Shown here: piece after piece, positions 7,560 to 14,236 of the stretch | How the letters are laid out: each line of letters begins with the position of its first letter | How positions within the stretch are numbered: the first letter of the stretch is position 1 | Assembly: GCA_024277175.1 (NCBI GenBank) | Contig: JAJRVT010000392.1 | Location: 1-32,018, forward strand | Direction of reading: 5' to 3' | Source of the DNA: Chloroflexota bacterium | GTDB taxonomy: Bacteria > Chloroflexota > Anaerolineae > Caldilineales > Caldilineaceae | Length of the DNA stretch: 32,018 nucleotides | Translations under genes and position numbers: made by a program | The notes under the pieces: model-generated | Database searches by the model: none | Told to the model about the DNA's origin: nothing | Seen by the model: only the letters and a program-made list of their open reading frames with translations

Positions 7560-8936
7560 TCATCTTCGTTTGTCATTTATCATTCTGATAGTGGCCAGGA
7601 TCGATTCGGCCAACTTTTGACAGTCGCTATGCTGCCCCTGGTGGTAGTCTTCCGGCAGATGGAGCCCAACGATATATGTATGCCCATCAATTTCTGTATC
7701 GTATATCAAATAGTCTGGGGGAAAGAATCTGAGCATCCACGGCTGTCCCGCCAGTCGAAGAGGCCCAATATTCCAATACTCCCGTGCGCCTTCGGGGAAG
7801 ACCAAATAGCAGGATAGGTCTTTGCGCTGGATGAGCAATGCGTGTTCACGGAATTCATTATCACCGACTATCTGCCAAATCGCCTCATCATAGGTGAACT
7901 CAAAGAGAGGAGAGTCTGGATAGAGACTCTTGCCACGATGAGTGACGAAGCTTGGCGTGGCCGTTGGGCGGGATACGGTCGGTTGCGGCAGGGGGAGGGG
8001 TCGCTGGATCATCCCTTGTACCGAAGTCGATTGCTCGATTTCGTTCTGCTCATGCGCCTTCGACTGTTCGCAGCGCCTGCGTTCTTCCTTCTCGATCCCC
8101 CGATCTAATATGGGGATAGGATCAGGCTGAATTTCCTTCGCGGCTTTGGCGTCCCGGCAGACTATATCACATTCTTCCACCAAGTTATGTGGCGCGCGAA
8201 AATTGTCAAGCGTTTCCCGGAGCGAGGGCCATTCTTGTTCCGCCTTATACAATTCATTTAGGGTTCTGGGGGCGTCTGGCGCAAACTCTATTGACGATGC
8301 CAATGCATCCAGGATTACTTGCATGTCATCGCTATAGGCGAATGAATTGATGACGTAAACCAGCCGGCCATGGGTGAACCAGACAGCCTGTGTGGTTGGG
8401 CCATACCCCTCCACTTCTGTAACAGCATGTAACACCTGCTCCATGTTCTCTTTGTTGCGAAGTTCCCGGCTGGTAATATCACGTATCCAGGTCTGAGACG
8501 TCCCCTCATAAGGATGGATGAGAGAACTCAACGCTTGCATCTCCGCTACCCAGGAAAATAAATCTTGCCCTTCTGGGATTTCATAACTCTGCACCGTGAT
8601 TTCGATCCTATTCCCTTCAAGGACGTGCCCTTTGGGGGGAGATAGGGCAAGGACACCTCCATACCCTTGAGATGGCCCTTCTTTCGGAGGTTGATACTCT
8701 TTAGGCAAATCAGCGGGAACTACAATCGGGTTAAGGGTTGGTATGTTCAACTGCCAATTAGGTGGATACGCAAAGGAGATGTGAAGATCAGGTGAACTGT
8801 ATGTAGGCCAGCCCGCCGTTACTGGCGCAGTTCCATCTTGAGCCAGAGTTGGGTTCGGTGTTGTGAACATCAACAACGTTAGCAGGCCCATTATTACACT
8901 GCTTGCAAATGTTCTCTTGTTTGAATAGGGCGTCAT
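7560..8936 (-). CDS. Exported protein of unknown function
   Basis: A 458-aa secreted or surface protein. ATG 8936 is chosen because AGGAGGG lies 8 nt before it; the frame extends a little upstream without a better site. The N terminus is a Sec signal peptide (basic NKR, then SSVIMGLLTLLMF, probable cleavage after TLA near 35). Next is a module opening with YSSPDLHISFAYPPNW (about 44-60), the kind of small beta domain often seen in Chloroflexota exported proteins. A charged region (KEERRRCEQSKAHEQNE, about 285-305) and a Pro/Thr linker follow. A second module (FEFTYDEAIWQIV and later residues) has the same opening logic, suggesting an internal duplication. Four or more Cys could form disulfides. 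GC is low for the window. It interrupts the decayed gmd-hydrolase block, so it probably arrived by insertion. No enzyme motif seen. Confidence 0.7.
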   Translation of the reverse strand: MTPYSNKRTFASSVIMGLLTLLMFTTPNPTLAQDGTAPVTAGWPTYSSPDLHISFAYPPNWQLNIPTLNPIVVPADLPKEYQPPKEGPSQGYGGVLALSPPKGHVLEGNRIEITVQSYEIPEGQDLFSWVAEMQALSSLIHPYEGTSQTWIRDITSRELRNKENMEQVLHAVTEVEGYGPTTQAVWFTHGRLVYVINSFAYSDDMQVILDALASSIEFAPDAPRTLNELYKAEQEWPSLRETLDNFRAPHNLVEECDIVCRDAKAAKEIQPDPIPILDRGIEKEERRRCEQSKAHEQNEIEQSTSVQGMIQRPLPLPQPTVSRPTATPSFVTHRGKSLYPDSPLFEFTYDEAIWQIVGDNEFREHALLIQRKDLSCYLVFPEGAREYWNIGPLRLAGQPWMLRFFPPDYLIYDTEIDGHTYIVGLHLPEDYHQGQHSDCQKLAESILATIRMINDKRR

Positions 8937-9009
8937 CACCATAACCCTCCTGATCGGGGAAGACGAGATATAGATATCCACTCGTATAATGTCCGACGCC
9001 CTGTAGATG

Positions 9010-9331
9010 TTCCCGTTTTATTGGAGACCGCTGCTGCTGATCCACGGAGCGGGCGGGAGGTTGCACCACTGGCCGCCTCAGGTGCGCAGACTGCCCCGGA
9101 CCGCGGCCACTCGCGCTGGACTTGCCGGGGCATGGCAAGTCGGCAGGCCCAGGTTGTTGCAATGATTGAGGCCTACGCTGATGTGGTCGCCCGCTTCATG
9201 GAGGCGCTTGAGCTGCGCCGGCCCTGCTGGCGGGGCACTCCATGGGCGAAGCGATCGTGCAGGACATAGCCCTGCGCTATCCTGAAAAGTGGCCGGGCTG
9301 ATGCAGGATTTCCTGGTTCGGCGGTTTGGAT
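9010..9331 (+). pseudogene. Decayed copy of the alpha/beta hydrolase
   Basis: Bases from CTGCTGCTGATCCACGGAGC onward align with 578-835 of the intact hydrolase, including the HGAGG oxyanion hole, the [13 protein letters not shown] region and the GHSMG elbow, but small insertions and deletions scatter them over different frames. After about 9300 the sequence jumps to what looks like the natural C-terminal end (LMQDFLVRRFG and TAG), so some 370 bp are deleted. Same orientation as the gmd remnant, with the minus-strand gene between them. Confidence 0.85.
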
Positions 9332-9367
9332 AGAACGCGGATTTGCCGGATTTTTACGGATTTTTTT
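9331..9367. repeat. Half copy of the ~92-bp palindromic element
   Basis: Starts TAGAACGCGGATT and continues to the GGATTTTTACGGATT centre, like the left half of the element at 16659-16751; the right arm is missing. Its first bases supply the apparent TAG of the hydrolase remnant. Confidence 0.7.
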
Positions 9368-9402
9368 CAACGGCCCTCTGTCTATATACTCAACTACGAG
9401 TC

Positions 9403-9444
9403 ACGCTTCACGCTTTACGCTTCACGTTTTACATTTTACGTCTT
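9403..9444. repeat. Heptamer tandem repeat, six units
   Basis: Six perfect-register heptamers of the form ACGYTTY: ACGCTTC, ACGCTTT, ACGCTTC, ACGTTTT, ACATTTT, ACGTCTT. A second array of the same family is at 10111-10145. Confidence 0.8.
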
Positions 9445-9453
9445 CACCCTATC

Positions 9454-9501
9454 ATCTTGTCATCCTGTCATCTTGTCACCCTGTCACCCTGTCATCTTGT
9501 C
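9454..9501. repeat. Octamer tandem repeat, six units
   Basis: Six in-register octamers A(T/C)C(T/C)TGTC: ATCTTGTC, ATCCTGTC, ATCTTGTC, ACCCTGTC twice, ATCTTGTC. The last unit overlaps the stop codon of the cupin gene on the other strand. Confidence 0.85.
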
Positions 9502-9901
9502 ACGTTTCTCGCCCCACCCGCTTCCCCACCGCCGCCCACACCAACTTCAGCGCGCGCCGGGCGTAGACCCGCTCGCTCACCGTCTCGCGCATGAGCCAGC
9601 GCACGCCCTGGTTCGCGCGGAAGCCGTGGACCACGCCGGCCGGCACATAAATGTGGGTGCCCGGCCCCACGATCAGTTCCTGATCGTCCAGCCAGAAGAC
9701 GCCCTCGCCCTGGAGAATGTCGAAGCATTCGTCCTTGTGCTCGTGGCTGTGCAGGGGCACCTCCTGTTCCGGCTCCAGACAGAGGAGGCGGCCAAAGAAC
9801 GCGTCTCCGTCCCAGAGATTGATGTTGTTCAGTTGTTCGGGCGTGTAGGCCTGGATGGCGTTCAGGTCGACCACCAGGGCTGTGGGCTGTTTCGGGTCCA
9901 T
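9500..9901 (-). CDS. Cupin-domain protein
   Basis: A 133-aa single-domain cupin. Motif 1 is seen as the HSHEHKDE segment with metal-ligand candidates His51, His53 and Glu58 followed by DILQGEG; motif 2 is GPGTHIYVPAGVVHGFRAN with the fourth ligand candidate His92. The full ligand set suggests a metal-bound beta-barrel (isomerase, dioxygenase or sugar-binding role cannot be told apart). ATG 9901 is chosen because AAAGGA lies 5 nt upstream; ATG 9907 would leave no space for a ribosome site. No signal peptide, so cytoplasmic. It is a lone minus-strand gene with repeats at its 3' end and a palindrome 44 bp upstream of its start. Confidence 0.85.
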   Translation of the reverse strand: MDPKQPTALVVDLNAIQAYTPEQLNNINLWDGDAFFGRLLCLEPEQEVPLHSHEHKDECFDILQGEGVFWLDDQELIVGPGTHIYVPAGVVHGFRANQGVRWLMRETVSERVYARRALKLVWAAVGKRVGRET

Positions 9902-9944
9902 ACACATCCTTTCGCGTGTTCTACGTCGTAAATTTCGTTCGCAC

Positions 9945-9973
9945 CTGCCGGGGAGTTCGGAACTCCCCGGCAG
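9945..9973. promoter_or_regulatory. Perfect 14-bp palindrome upstream of the cupin gene
   Basis: CTGCCGGGGAGTTC, one central G, then GAACTCCCCGGCAG. It lies 44 bp upstream of the cupin ATG in the gap 9902-10264. It may be an operator or a member of a dispersed palindrome family (compare 14181-14212, which shares the GGAG...TTCC style). Confidence 0.45.
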
Positions 9974-10110
9974 ATGACCAGCGGCATCACTCGCGTACAC
10001 ACCCGCTTGCAGAATTCGTGATTCCGCCGCGCACTCAGTTTGCCGTCAATTCGAAGCTCAAGCCCATCATACCACAAGGCTATCCTTCACTCGTCACCCG
10101 TCGAACTTTC

Positions 10111-10145
10111 ACGTTTTACGTTTCACGTTTTACGCTTCACGCCTT
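10111..10145. repeat. Heptamer tandem repeat, five units
   Basis: ACGTTTT, ACGTTTC, ACGTTTT, ACGCTTC, ACGCCTT in register; same family as 9403-9444. Confidence 0.8.
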
Positions 10146-10182
10146 AACCCACTCTTAACACATTCATCAACCAGGCATAACC
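10144..10182 (+). promoter_or_regulatory. Four TTAACA-like direct repeats ahead of the redox/two-component cluster
   Basis: TTAACC (10144), TTAACA (10155), TCAACC (10167) and ATAACC (10177) lie in one orientation at 11, 12 and 10 bp. OmpR/PhoB-family regulators bind such ~11-bp direct repeats, and TTAACA matches the Bacillus PhoP box (established knowledge). The cluster downstream encodes an OmpR-family regulator, so autoregulation is possible. The first gene starts at 10265. No convincing -35/-10 pair was found. Confidence 0.4.
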
Positions 10183-10264
10183 ATAGACGGCCCAATCTCC
10201 GCTATGCTGTGGCGGAAGTTTGCTGTATGCCTTAGTCACGTCTCACAAAAGGAGAAGCACGATC

Positions 10265-10792
10265 ATGAATAGAACGAAATTTTTTCTGGCGTCCGGGGTC
10301 GCCATCGTCGCTATCACCCTCATCAGTCTGTTCGCAGCACAGCCCGTCGCCCTGGCGACGGAGGGCGAACCGCCCTCGCCGCTGATCGTCAGCCCTGCAA
10401 TCACGGAGACAGGTTCGACGACGACGACTGTGGAAACCGCCGCGACCTTGGAGCAGATTTACCGCCAGCGTGAAGAGACCTATCGGAAACAGATCGAACA
10501 ATTGGCGAGCGCGCGAGTGGAGCGCCAAAATGAATATCAGGCCCAGGTCGAGGCGTTGAACGCACAGATCGCCACCCTCAACGGCCAACTGGAGACCCTG
10601 AAGACCCAAGGCGCGACCCTTCAGGCGCAACTGGATCAGTTGACCTCGGCTCGGGCCGAAAGAGCCGTCCTGTACCAGCAGCGCCTGGAAGAGGCGCAGC
10701 AGCAGTTCAACGCCCAGCAAGAGGCCCTACAAGCCCGGCTCAGCGACGCCCGCACTAGGCTGGCCGAGGCCCGCACCATCCTGGGACAGTAA
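10265..10792 (+). CDS. Exported coiled-coil protein
   Basis: A 175-aa protein starting at ATG 10265 behind AAGGAG about 10 nt upstream. Residues 1-32 form a Sec signal peptide or anchor (MNRTK, then FFLASGVAIVAITLISLFAA, possible cleavage after ALA). A short Thr/Ser/Pro linker follows, and from about 58 to the end the chain is a long alpha-helical coiled coil with Gln, Glu, Ala and Leu heptads (EQIYRQREETYRKQIEQL, later QLEEAQQQ-like segments). No enzymatic motif. It is first in a run of seven co-directional genes ending with a two-component system, and resembles the second gene in architecture, so the two may be partners or diverged paralogues. Probably an extracytoplasmic structural or scaffolding protein; function unknown. 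Confidence 0.75.
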   Translation: MNRTKFFLASGVAIVAITLISLFAAQPVALATEGEPPSPLIVSPAITETGSTTTTVETAATLEQIYRQREETYRKQIEQLASARVERQNEYQAQVEALNAQIATLNGQLETLKTQGATLQAQLDQLTSARAERAVLYQQRLEEAQQQFNAQQEALQARLSDARTRLAEARTILGQ

Positions 10793-10862
10793 GCCCTTAT
10801 CGCCCGGATGACTTCAGCTTACAAACGCCTAACAATTCATCTTATGGAATGGAGTGACCACC

Positions 10863-11111
10863 ATGGATCGTAAATTCGCTTTTCTCACGGCCGGCCTGCT
10901 GACCGGCGTCATTCTCGTCGTTGTGTTCGCCCTCGTTGAACCGGCCAGCCGGGGCTCGGCCATGTCTGCGCCGGCAGTGGAGTCAGCCCCATCAGCCGCA
11001 CTGTCAGCGGAGCCGTCGACGGTCTCCTCCCCGGAGTCGTCAACCGTTACCTCATCAAATGCAGAAGCCGCGGCGGAGTATATGCGCACGCTGGAGGCCG
11101 CATTGAAATAG
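10863..11111 (+). CDS. N-terminal part of an exported coiled-coil protein, ended by an in-frame TAG
   Basis: ATG 10863 has GGAG 8 nt upstream. The 82 residues before TAG comprise a membrane anchor or signal peptide (FAFLTAGLLTGVILVVVFAL), a Ser/Pro/Ala linker and the first turns of a coiled coil (AAEYMRTLEAALK). The frame continues without another stop through 11594: ALK, TAG, REAALQAQVAD reads as one heptad pattern in which Gln (CAG) would fit at the TAG. Taken alone this product would be a membrane anchor with no functional domain. Either the gene is freshly broken, the base is an error, or the amber is read through. The next base is C, as at the other in-frame amber (3622). Confidence 0.6.
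   Translation: MDRKFAFLTAGLLTGVILVVVFALVEPASRGSAMSAPAVESAPSAALSAEPSTVSSPESSTVTSSNAEAAAEYMRTLEAALK
11109..11111 (+). other. In-frame amber codon in the coiled-coil gene
   Basis: TAG interrupts an otherwise single 243-codon frame (10863-11594) and sits in the coiled coil where CAG would be expected from the surrounding pattern KxREAALQAQ. Confidence 0.8.
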
Positions 11112-11135
11112 CGGGAGGCCGCCCTGCAAGCTCAG

Positions 11136-11594
11136 GTGGCGGATAGCAAGGCCGCCCTCGACGAGTTGGACGCCAGCTTCCAACCCCAGATTCAAAGCTT
11201 GCAGGACCAGGCGCCCGATCTCGAATCCGCCATCGAACAGCAGACGGCGCGGATCGAGTCGTTGCAAACCCAGATCGCCCAGACTCAATCGCTCATCCAG
11301 CAGGATGGAGAACAGTATCAGCAGGCCATCGCCCAGATGAGTGACGCTAATCTGCAACTGCGCCAGGAGTTGGAGACGACCCTGACCGAGTTGCAGACCG
11401 CCTACAACCAGATCGCAGCTCGACAGGCCGCGGCGGCCAACAGCGCTTCCGCCTCTCAAGGGAATGACGGCTATAGCGAGTATGAGGACGATGATCGCGG
11501 GGAGGAACGGGAGGATGATCGCGATGATGGCCGCGAAGAGCATGATGATGATGACGACCGCGGCGGCGAACACGAGGGAGGCGATGATGACTAG
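11136..11594 (+). CDS. C-terminal part of the coiled-coil protein with acidic tail
   Basis: Same frame as 10863-11111. About 110 residues of coiled coil (for example ELDASFQPQIQSLQDQ and ARIESLQTQIAQTQSL) are followed by a ~40-residue tail almost wholly made of Asp, Glu, Arg, Gly and His (from about 11460), which could bind divalent cations or basic partners. The GTG at 11136 has no Shine-Dalgarno, so independent initiation is weak; the complete protein would be anchor, linker, coil, acidic tail (243 codons counting the amber). Its TAG stop overlaps the ATG of apbE by eight bases, so apbE translation is probably coupled to translation reaching this point. Confidence 0.6.
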   Translation: MADSKAALDELDASFQPQIQSLQDQAPDLESAIEQQTARIESLQTQIAQTQSLIQQDGEQYQQAIAQMSDANLQLRQELETTLTELQTAYNQIAARQAAAANSASASQGNDGYSEYEDDDRGEEREDDRDDGREEHDDDDDRGGEHEGGDDD

Positions 11595-12627
11595 CGATGC
11601 GGGAGAGGAGACGCGACGTTGGCGGCAATGCGAATTCCGGGCCATGAACACGGACGTCTACGTGTGGCTCTACGCCGACGGCGGCCTGGCCATGGACCAT
11701 GTGGAGCATCTTTTCCGCCGCTACGAACAGTCCCTCTCCCGTTTCCTGGCGGACAGCGACCTCTCCCGGCTGAACCGATGCCCGCAGCGGCGTTGCCAGG
11801 TTAGCCGGGTGCTCTTCGATGCGCTGGAGGCTGCGCTCTGGGCCGCCCAAGTCAGCGGCGGCGTTTACAACCCGACCATCCTCCCCCTGCTGGAAGCGGC
11901 GGGATACGATCGCAGCTTCGAAATGGTGGGGGAGGCTCAGGGGGATCGGAAAAATGGACCGCTGATCGAGCAGGAAGGACCGGATTTTTCTGCTGCGATG
12001 ATGACCGACTCCGAACTGTTCGACCTGGACGCGATCACGCTCGACCGGGGCGCCCAAACCATCACCCGTCCCCCAGGGATGCGCTTCGACCTGGGAGGCA
12101 TTGGCAAGGGCTGGGCCGTGGACCGGACGGCAGACCTGCTCCACAGCCTGGGCGCCCAAACCGGGCCCTTTTTCATCAACGCCGGCGGCGATCTGTACGC
12201 CTACGGACAGCCGGAGGCCCACCGGGGCTGGGAAGTGAAGATCGTCCACCCCCTGGATGAGGAGCAAACCCTGGCTCGGCTCTATCTGACGAATCGGGCC
12301 TTGGCCACCTCCAGCGTGGCGAAACGGCGCTGGCTCAAGGATGGAGAACCCCGGCACCACCTGATCGACCCCCGCACCGCCCGGCCAGCCGCCACCGACC
12401 TGCTCTCCGTTTCGGTGCACGCGGACAGGACCGCAGCGGCTGATATCTACGCCAAAACGGCGCTGATCCTGGGGCTGGAGAAGGGGATGGCTTTCTTGCA
12501 AACGCTGCCGAACGTGGAGGGCCTGCTGGTCACCCGAGACGACCAGGTGTTCTGTACGAAAGGGTTCATTGAATTTGCAAAGATGGACGTCCCCGATCTT
12601 TGCGCCAGCATGGCCAATACCCTATAA
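11587..12627 (+). CDS. apbE: FAD:protein FMN transferase (ApbE family)
   Basis: A 346-aa enzyme that moves FMN from FAD onto a Thr/Ser of extracytoplasmic flavoproteins, using Mg. Landmarks: GGVYNPTILPL (91-101), DLGGIGKGWAVDR (168-180), NAGGD (198-202), HLIDPRTARP (258-267) and the metal-site segment around Asp286. At the position where many members have the DxxxT metal Thr there is Lys290 (DIYAKTALILG), a variant seen in part of the family. There is no lipobox or signal peptide, unlike many exported ApbE/Ftp proteins, so the export route is unclear. ATG 11587 overlaps the previous gene's TAG (ATGACTAG), giving translational coupling. The heme membrane protein at 13352 is a typical partner, but no FMN-binding domain substrate is seen nearby. 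Confidence 0.9.
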   Translation: MTSDAGEETRRWRQCEFRAMNTDVYVWLYADGGLAMDHVEHLFRRYEQSLSRFLADSDLSRLNRCPQRRCQVSRVLFDALEAALWAAQVSGGVYNPTILPLLEAAGYDRSFEMVGEAQGDRKNGPLIEQEGPDFSAAMMTDSELFDLDAITLDRGAQTITRPPGMRFDLGGIGKGWAVDRTADLLHSLGAQTGPFFINAGGDLYAYGQPEAHRGWEVKIVHPLDEEQTLARLYLTNRALATSSVAKRRWLKDGEPRHHLIDPRTARPAATDLLSVSVHADRTAAADIYAKTALILGLEKGMAFLQTLPNVEGLLVTRDDQVFCTKGFIEFAKMDVPDLCASMANTL

Positions 12628-12696
12628 CCGGCCTGTCCGCATCCGTTGGACAGGATGACTCTCATAGCATGACTATCAGCGAAGGAAACTGTTATT

Positions 12697-13206
12697 ATGA
12701 CGAAGCAACACGCGCAGAAGCGGAAGAAGAAAAACGCCAAATTCAATGGTGGCGTAAAAGTCGCCATCGCCGCCGTCTCCACGACCGCGCTGATCGGCGG
12801 CTGGAACGCGATCGGCCATCTGGAAGCGGCCCAGGGCCAGGGAGCAGTCCTCGACGCCACGCCGGCCGTCGCCTTGATCGCACCGACGCCGGCGCCGACA
12901 TCTACGCCCGGCCTGGCGTTTACAGGCGCAACCATCACCCTGCCGGCGATTCCGACGCTGGAGATCGAGCCGATTCCGACGCTGGCGTTGGCGTCGGGGA
13001 CGGGCGCAGTCGCCAGCCCGGGGACCGGCGGCGTCACCGGTGTGGTGATCGCGCCGGCAGCGGTCAGCGCGCCGGCGATGCCCGCCTTGGCCCCTCTACC
13101 CTCGTTGCCGGCCCTGGCTCCCCTGCCCGACCTGCCGTCCATGCCGGCCCCGCCCCCGCCGCCGCCCTCCCGATCCGGAGGCGGCAAGAAGAGCAGCGGT
13201 TCCTAA
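12697..13206 (+). CDS. Membrane-anchored Pro/Ala-rich protein
   Basis: A 169-aa protein with a very basic start (MTKQHAQKRKKKNAKF), one hydrophobic segment (VKVAIAAVSTTALIGGW, 20-36) and then an extracytoplasmic low-complexity chain of Pro, Ala, Thr and Leu, with a run of six Pro near the end and a GGGKKSSGS tail. The start has AAGGA about 10 nt upstream. At 76-79 lies TGAT inside AFTGATITLP, which matches the core of ApbE flavinylation motifs (usually D-x-x-S/T-G-A-T), but the Asp is missing and no FMN-binding domain fold is seen. The anchor resembles that of exported FMN-binding proteins from similar clusters. It may link the heme protein to external partners; function unknown. A small hairpin (CCTGTCC/GGACAGG, 12632-12654) lies before it. 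Confidence 0.75.
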   Translation: MTKQHAQKRKKKNAKFNGGVKVAIAAVSTTALIGGWNAIGHLEAAQGQGAVLDATPAVALIAPTPAPTSTPGLAFTGATITLPAIPTLEIEPIPTLALASGTGAVASPGTGGVTGVVIAPAAVSAPAMPALAPLPSLPALAPLPDLPSMPAPPPPPPSRSGGGKKSSGS

Positions 13207-13219
13207 ACGAGACTTCGAG

Positions 13220-13311
13220 GGAACGCTGATTCACCGGATTGAGCAGAAACTGCCGGAGTTTTCATAAAAAACCCGCGAAAATCAGCCCGATCCGCTCAAT
13301 CCGCGTTCTAT
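13220..13311. repeat. ~92-bp palindromic element (diverged left arm)
   Basis: The right arm ATCCGCTCAATCCGCGTTCT is identical to that at 16730; the left arm (GAACGCTGATTCACCGGATTGAGC) is diverged. Fills the gap between the Pro/Ala-rich gene and the heme membrane protein. Confidence 0.75.
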
Positions 13312-13351
13312 TGGATACGAGCCTGTATTGTTACAAGAAAGGTATGAACTC

Positions 13352-14164
13352 ATGAGCGTGCAATCATCTCGTCAAACATCGACTACATCCGTCCTGCCCT
13401 CACGCCGCACTTATCTTATCGAACTGCTTTACGGTATCCTGGGCCTGATGGCGGGCATTGCCCTGATCATGGCCGTCCAACGGCTGGCGCCCGCACTCAT
13501 CGCCCAGGCCCCGGCCATCCCCCTGCCTAACCTGATACAAACCACCCTGTCCGCCGAAGCCCGAACCATGGGGCTGCCCCTGGCTGGAGAAAGCCCCGCC
13601 TACTGGTACGCGGCCCGATCGGGGGGCGTCATCGCCTATCTTCTTCTCTGGATGGCCACCTTCTGGGGCGTGGCCATGAGCGGCAAAATGCTCAAAGGGC
13701 TCGTCCCCGCGGCGTTAGTCTATGGCTTACATGAATTTCTGCCCCTGTTGGCCCTGGCGTTCACGGCCTTCCACGCCCTGGTCCTGCTGGGGGACGCCTA
13801 CATCGGTTTCAGCGTAGTCGATATTCTCGTCCCCTTCGCCAGTTCCTACAACCGGATCTGGACAGGGTTGGGCGTCCTGACCTTGTACCTCAGCCTGGCA
13901 TTGGTGGCCAGTTTCTATCTGCGCAGCCGGATGGGCCGCAAGGCGTGGCGAACGCTGCATTACGCTTCGTTCCTGGCCTTCGCCCTGGCCCTGCTCCACG
14001 GCGTCATGGCCGGGACGGATGCGTCGTCGCCTTTCATGGCCTGGCTCTACCTGTTCACAGGGGGGACGGTGCTCTTCGCCACTTTCTATCGCATCTTCGC
14101 CGTCAAGTCCACCCGTAAGACGGCCGCAGTCGCCCATCGTTCTCCTCGGAAAACAGTGGTATAA
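13352..14164 (+). CDS. Ferric-reductase-like heme-binding membrane protein
   Basis: A 270-aa polytopic protein with about six to seven membrane helices, the first at 22-45 and a FRD-like four-helix core from about 90. The core has two His pairs, His127/His141 on one helix and His203/His216 on another, spaced 13-14 residues, which fits two stacked b hemes as in the ferric reductase/YedZ (MsrQ) superfamily. GLHEFLPLLALAFTAFHAL and TLHYASFLAFALALLHG are the key segments. There is no cytoplasmic FAD/NAD domain, so electrons would come from, or go to, a separate partner. Start ATG 13352 follows AAGAAAGG. The setting with ApbE upstream and a two-component system downstream suggests a transmembrane electron-transfer module. 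The basic C-terminal tail should be cytoplasmic. Confidence 0.85.
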   Translation: MSVQSSRQTSTTSVLPSRRTYLIELLYGILGLMAGIALIMAVQRLAPALIAQAPAIPLPNLIQTTLSAEARTMGLPLAGESPAYWYAARSGGVIAYLLLWMATFWGVAMSGKMLKGLVPAALVYGLHEFLPLLALAFTAFHALVLLGDAYIGFSVVDILVPFASSYNRIWTGLGVLTLYLSLALVASFYLRSRMGRKAWRTLHYASFLAFALALLHGVMAGTDASSPFMAWLYLFTGGTVLFATFYRIFAVKSTRKTAAVAHRSPRKTVV

Positions 14165-14180
14165 TTCGATTCCGATTCCG

Positions 14181-14212
14181 ACCTTCCAGGAAGCTGGAGC
14201 TTCCTGGAAGGT
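14181..14212. promoter_or_regulatory. Perfect 15-bp palindrome ahead of the response regulator
   Basis: ACCTTCCAGGAAGCT, GG, AGCTTCCTGGAAGGT, lying 24 bp before the response regulator ATG in a 72-bp gap. It could be an operator, an attenuating hairpin, or a copy of a short palindrome family like 9945-9973. Confidence 0.5.
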
Positions 14213-14236
14213 GAGAACATACATCAGGGAGCGAGC

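Noticed and set aside
335-10145. CRISPR array from the tandem repeats
   Set aside because: Units are 7, 8 or 16 bp without unique spacers, and no cas genes are present.
3622-11111. Reassignment of TAG to an amino acid in this organism
   Set aside because: Many genes here end naturally at TAG (kinase, pheT, MFS, membrane proteins), and one TAG overlaps the apbE start, so TAG works as a stop.
12632-12654. Terminator after apbE (CCTGTCC/GGACAGG)
   Set aside because: Seven-base stem without a T run inside a co-directional cluster; noted only in the neighbouring gene.
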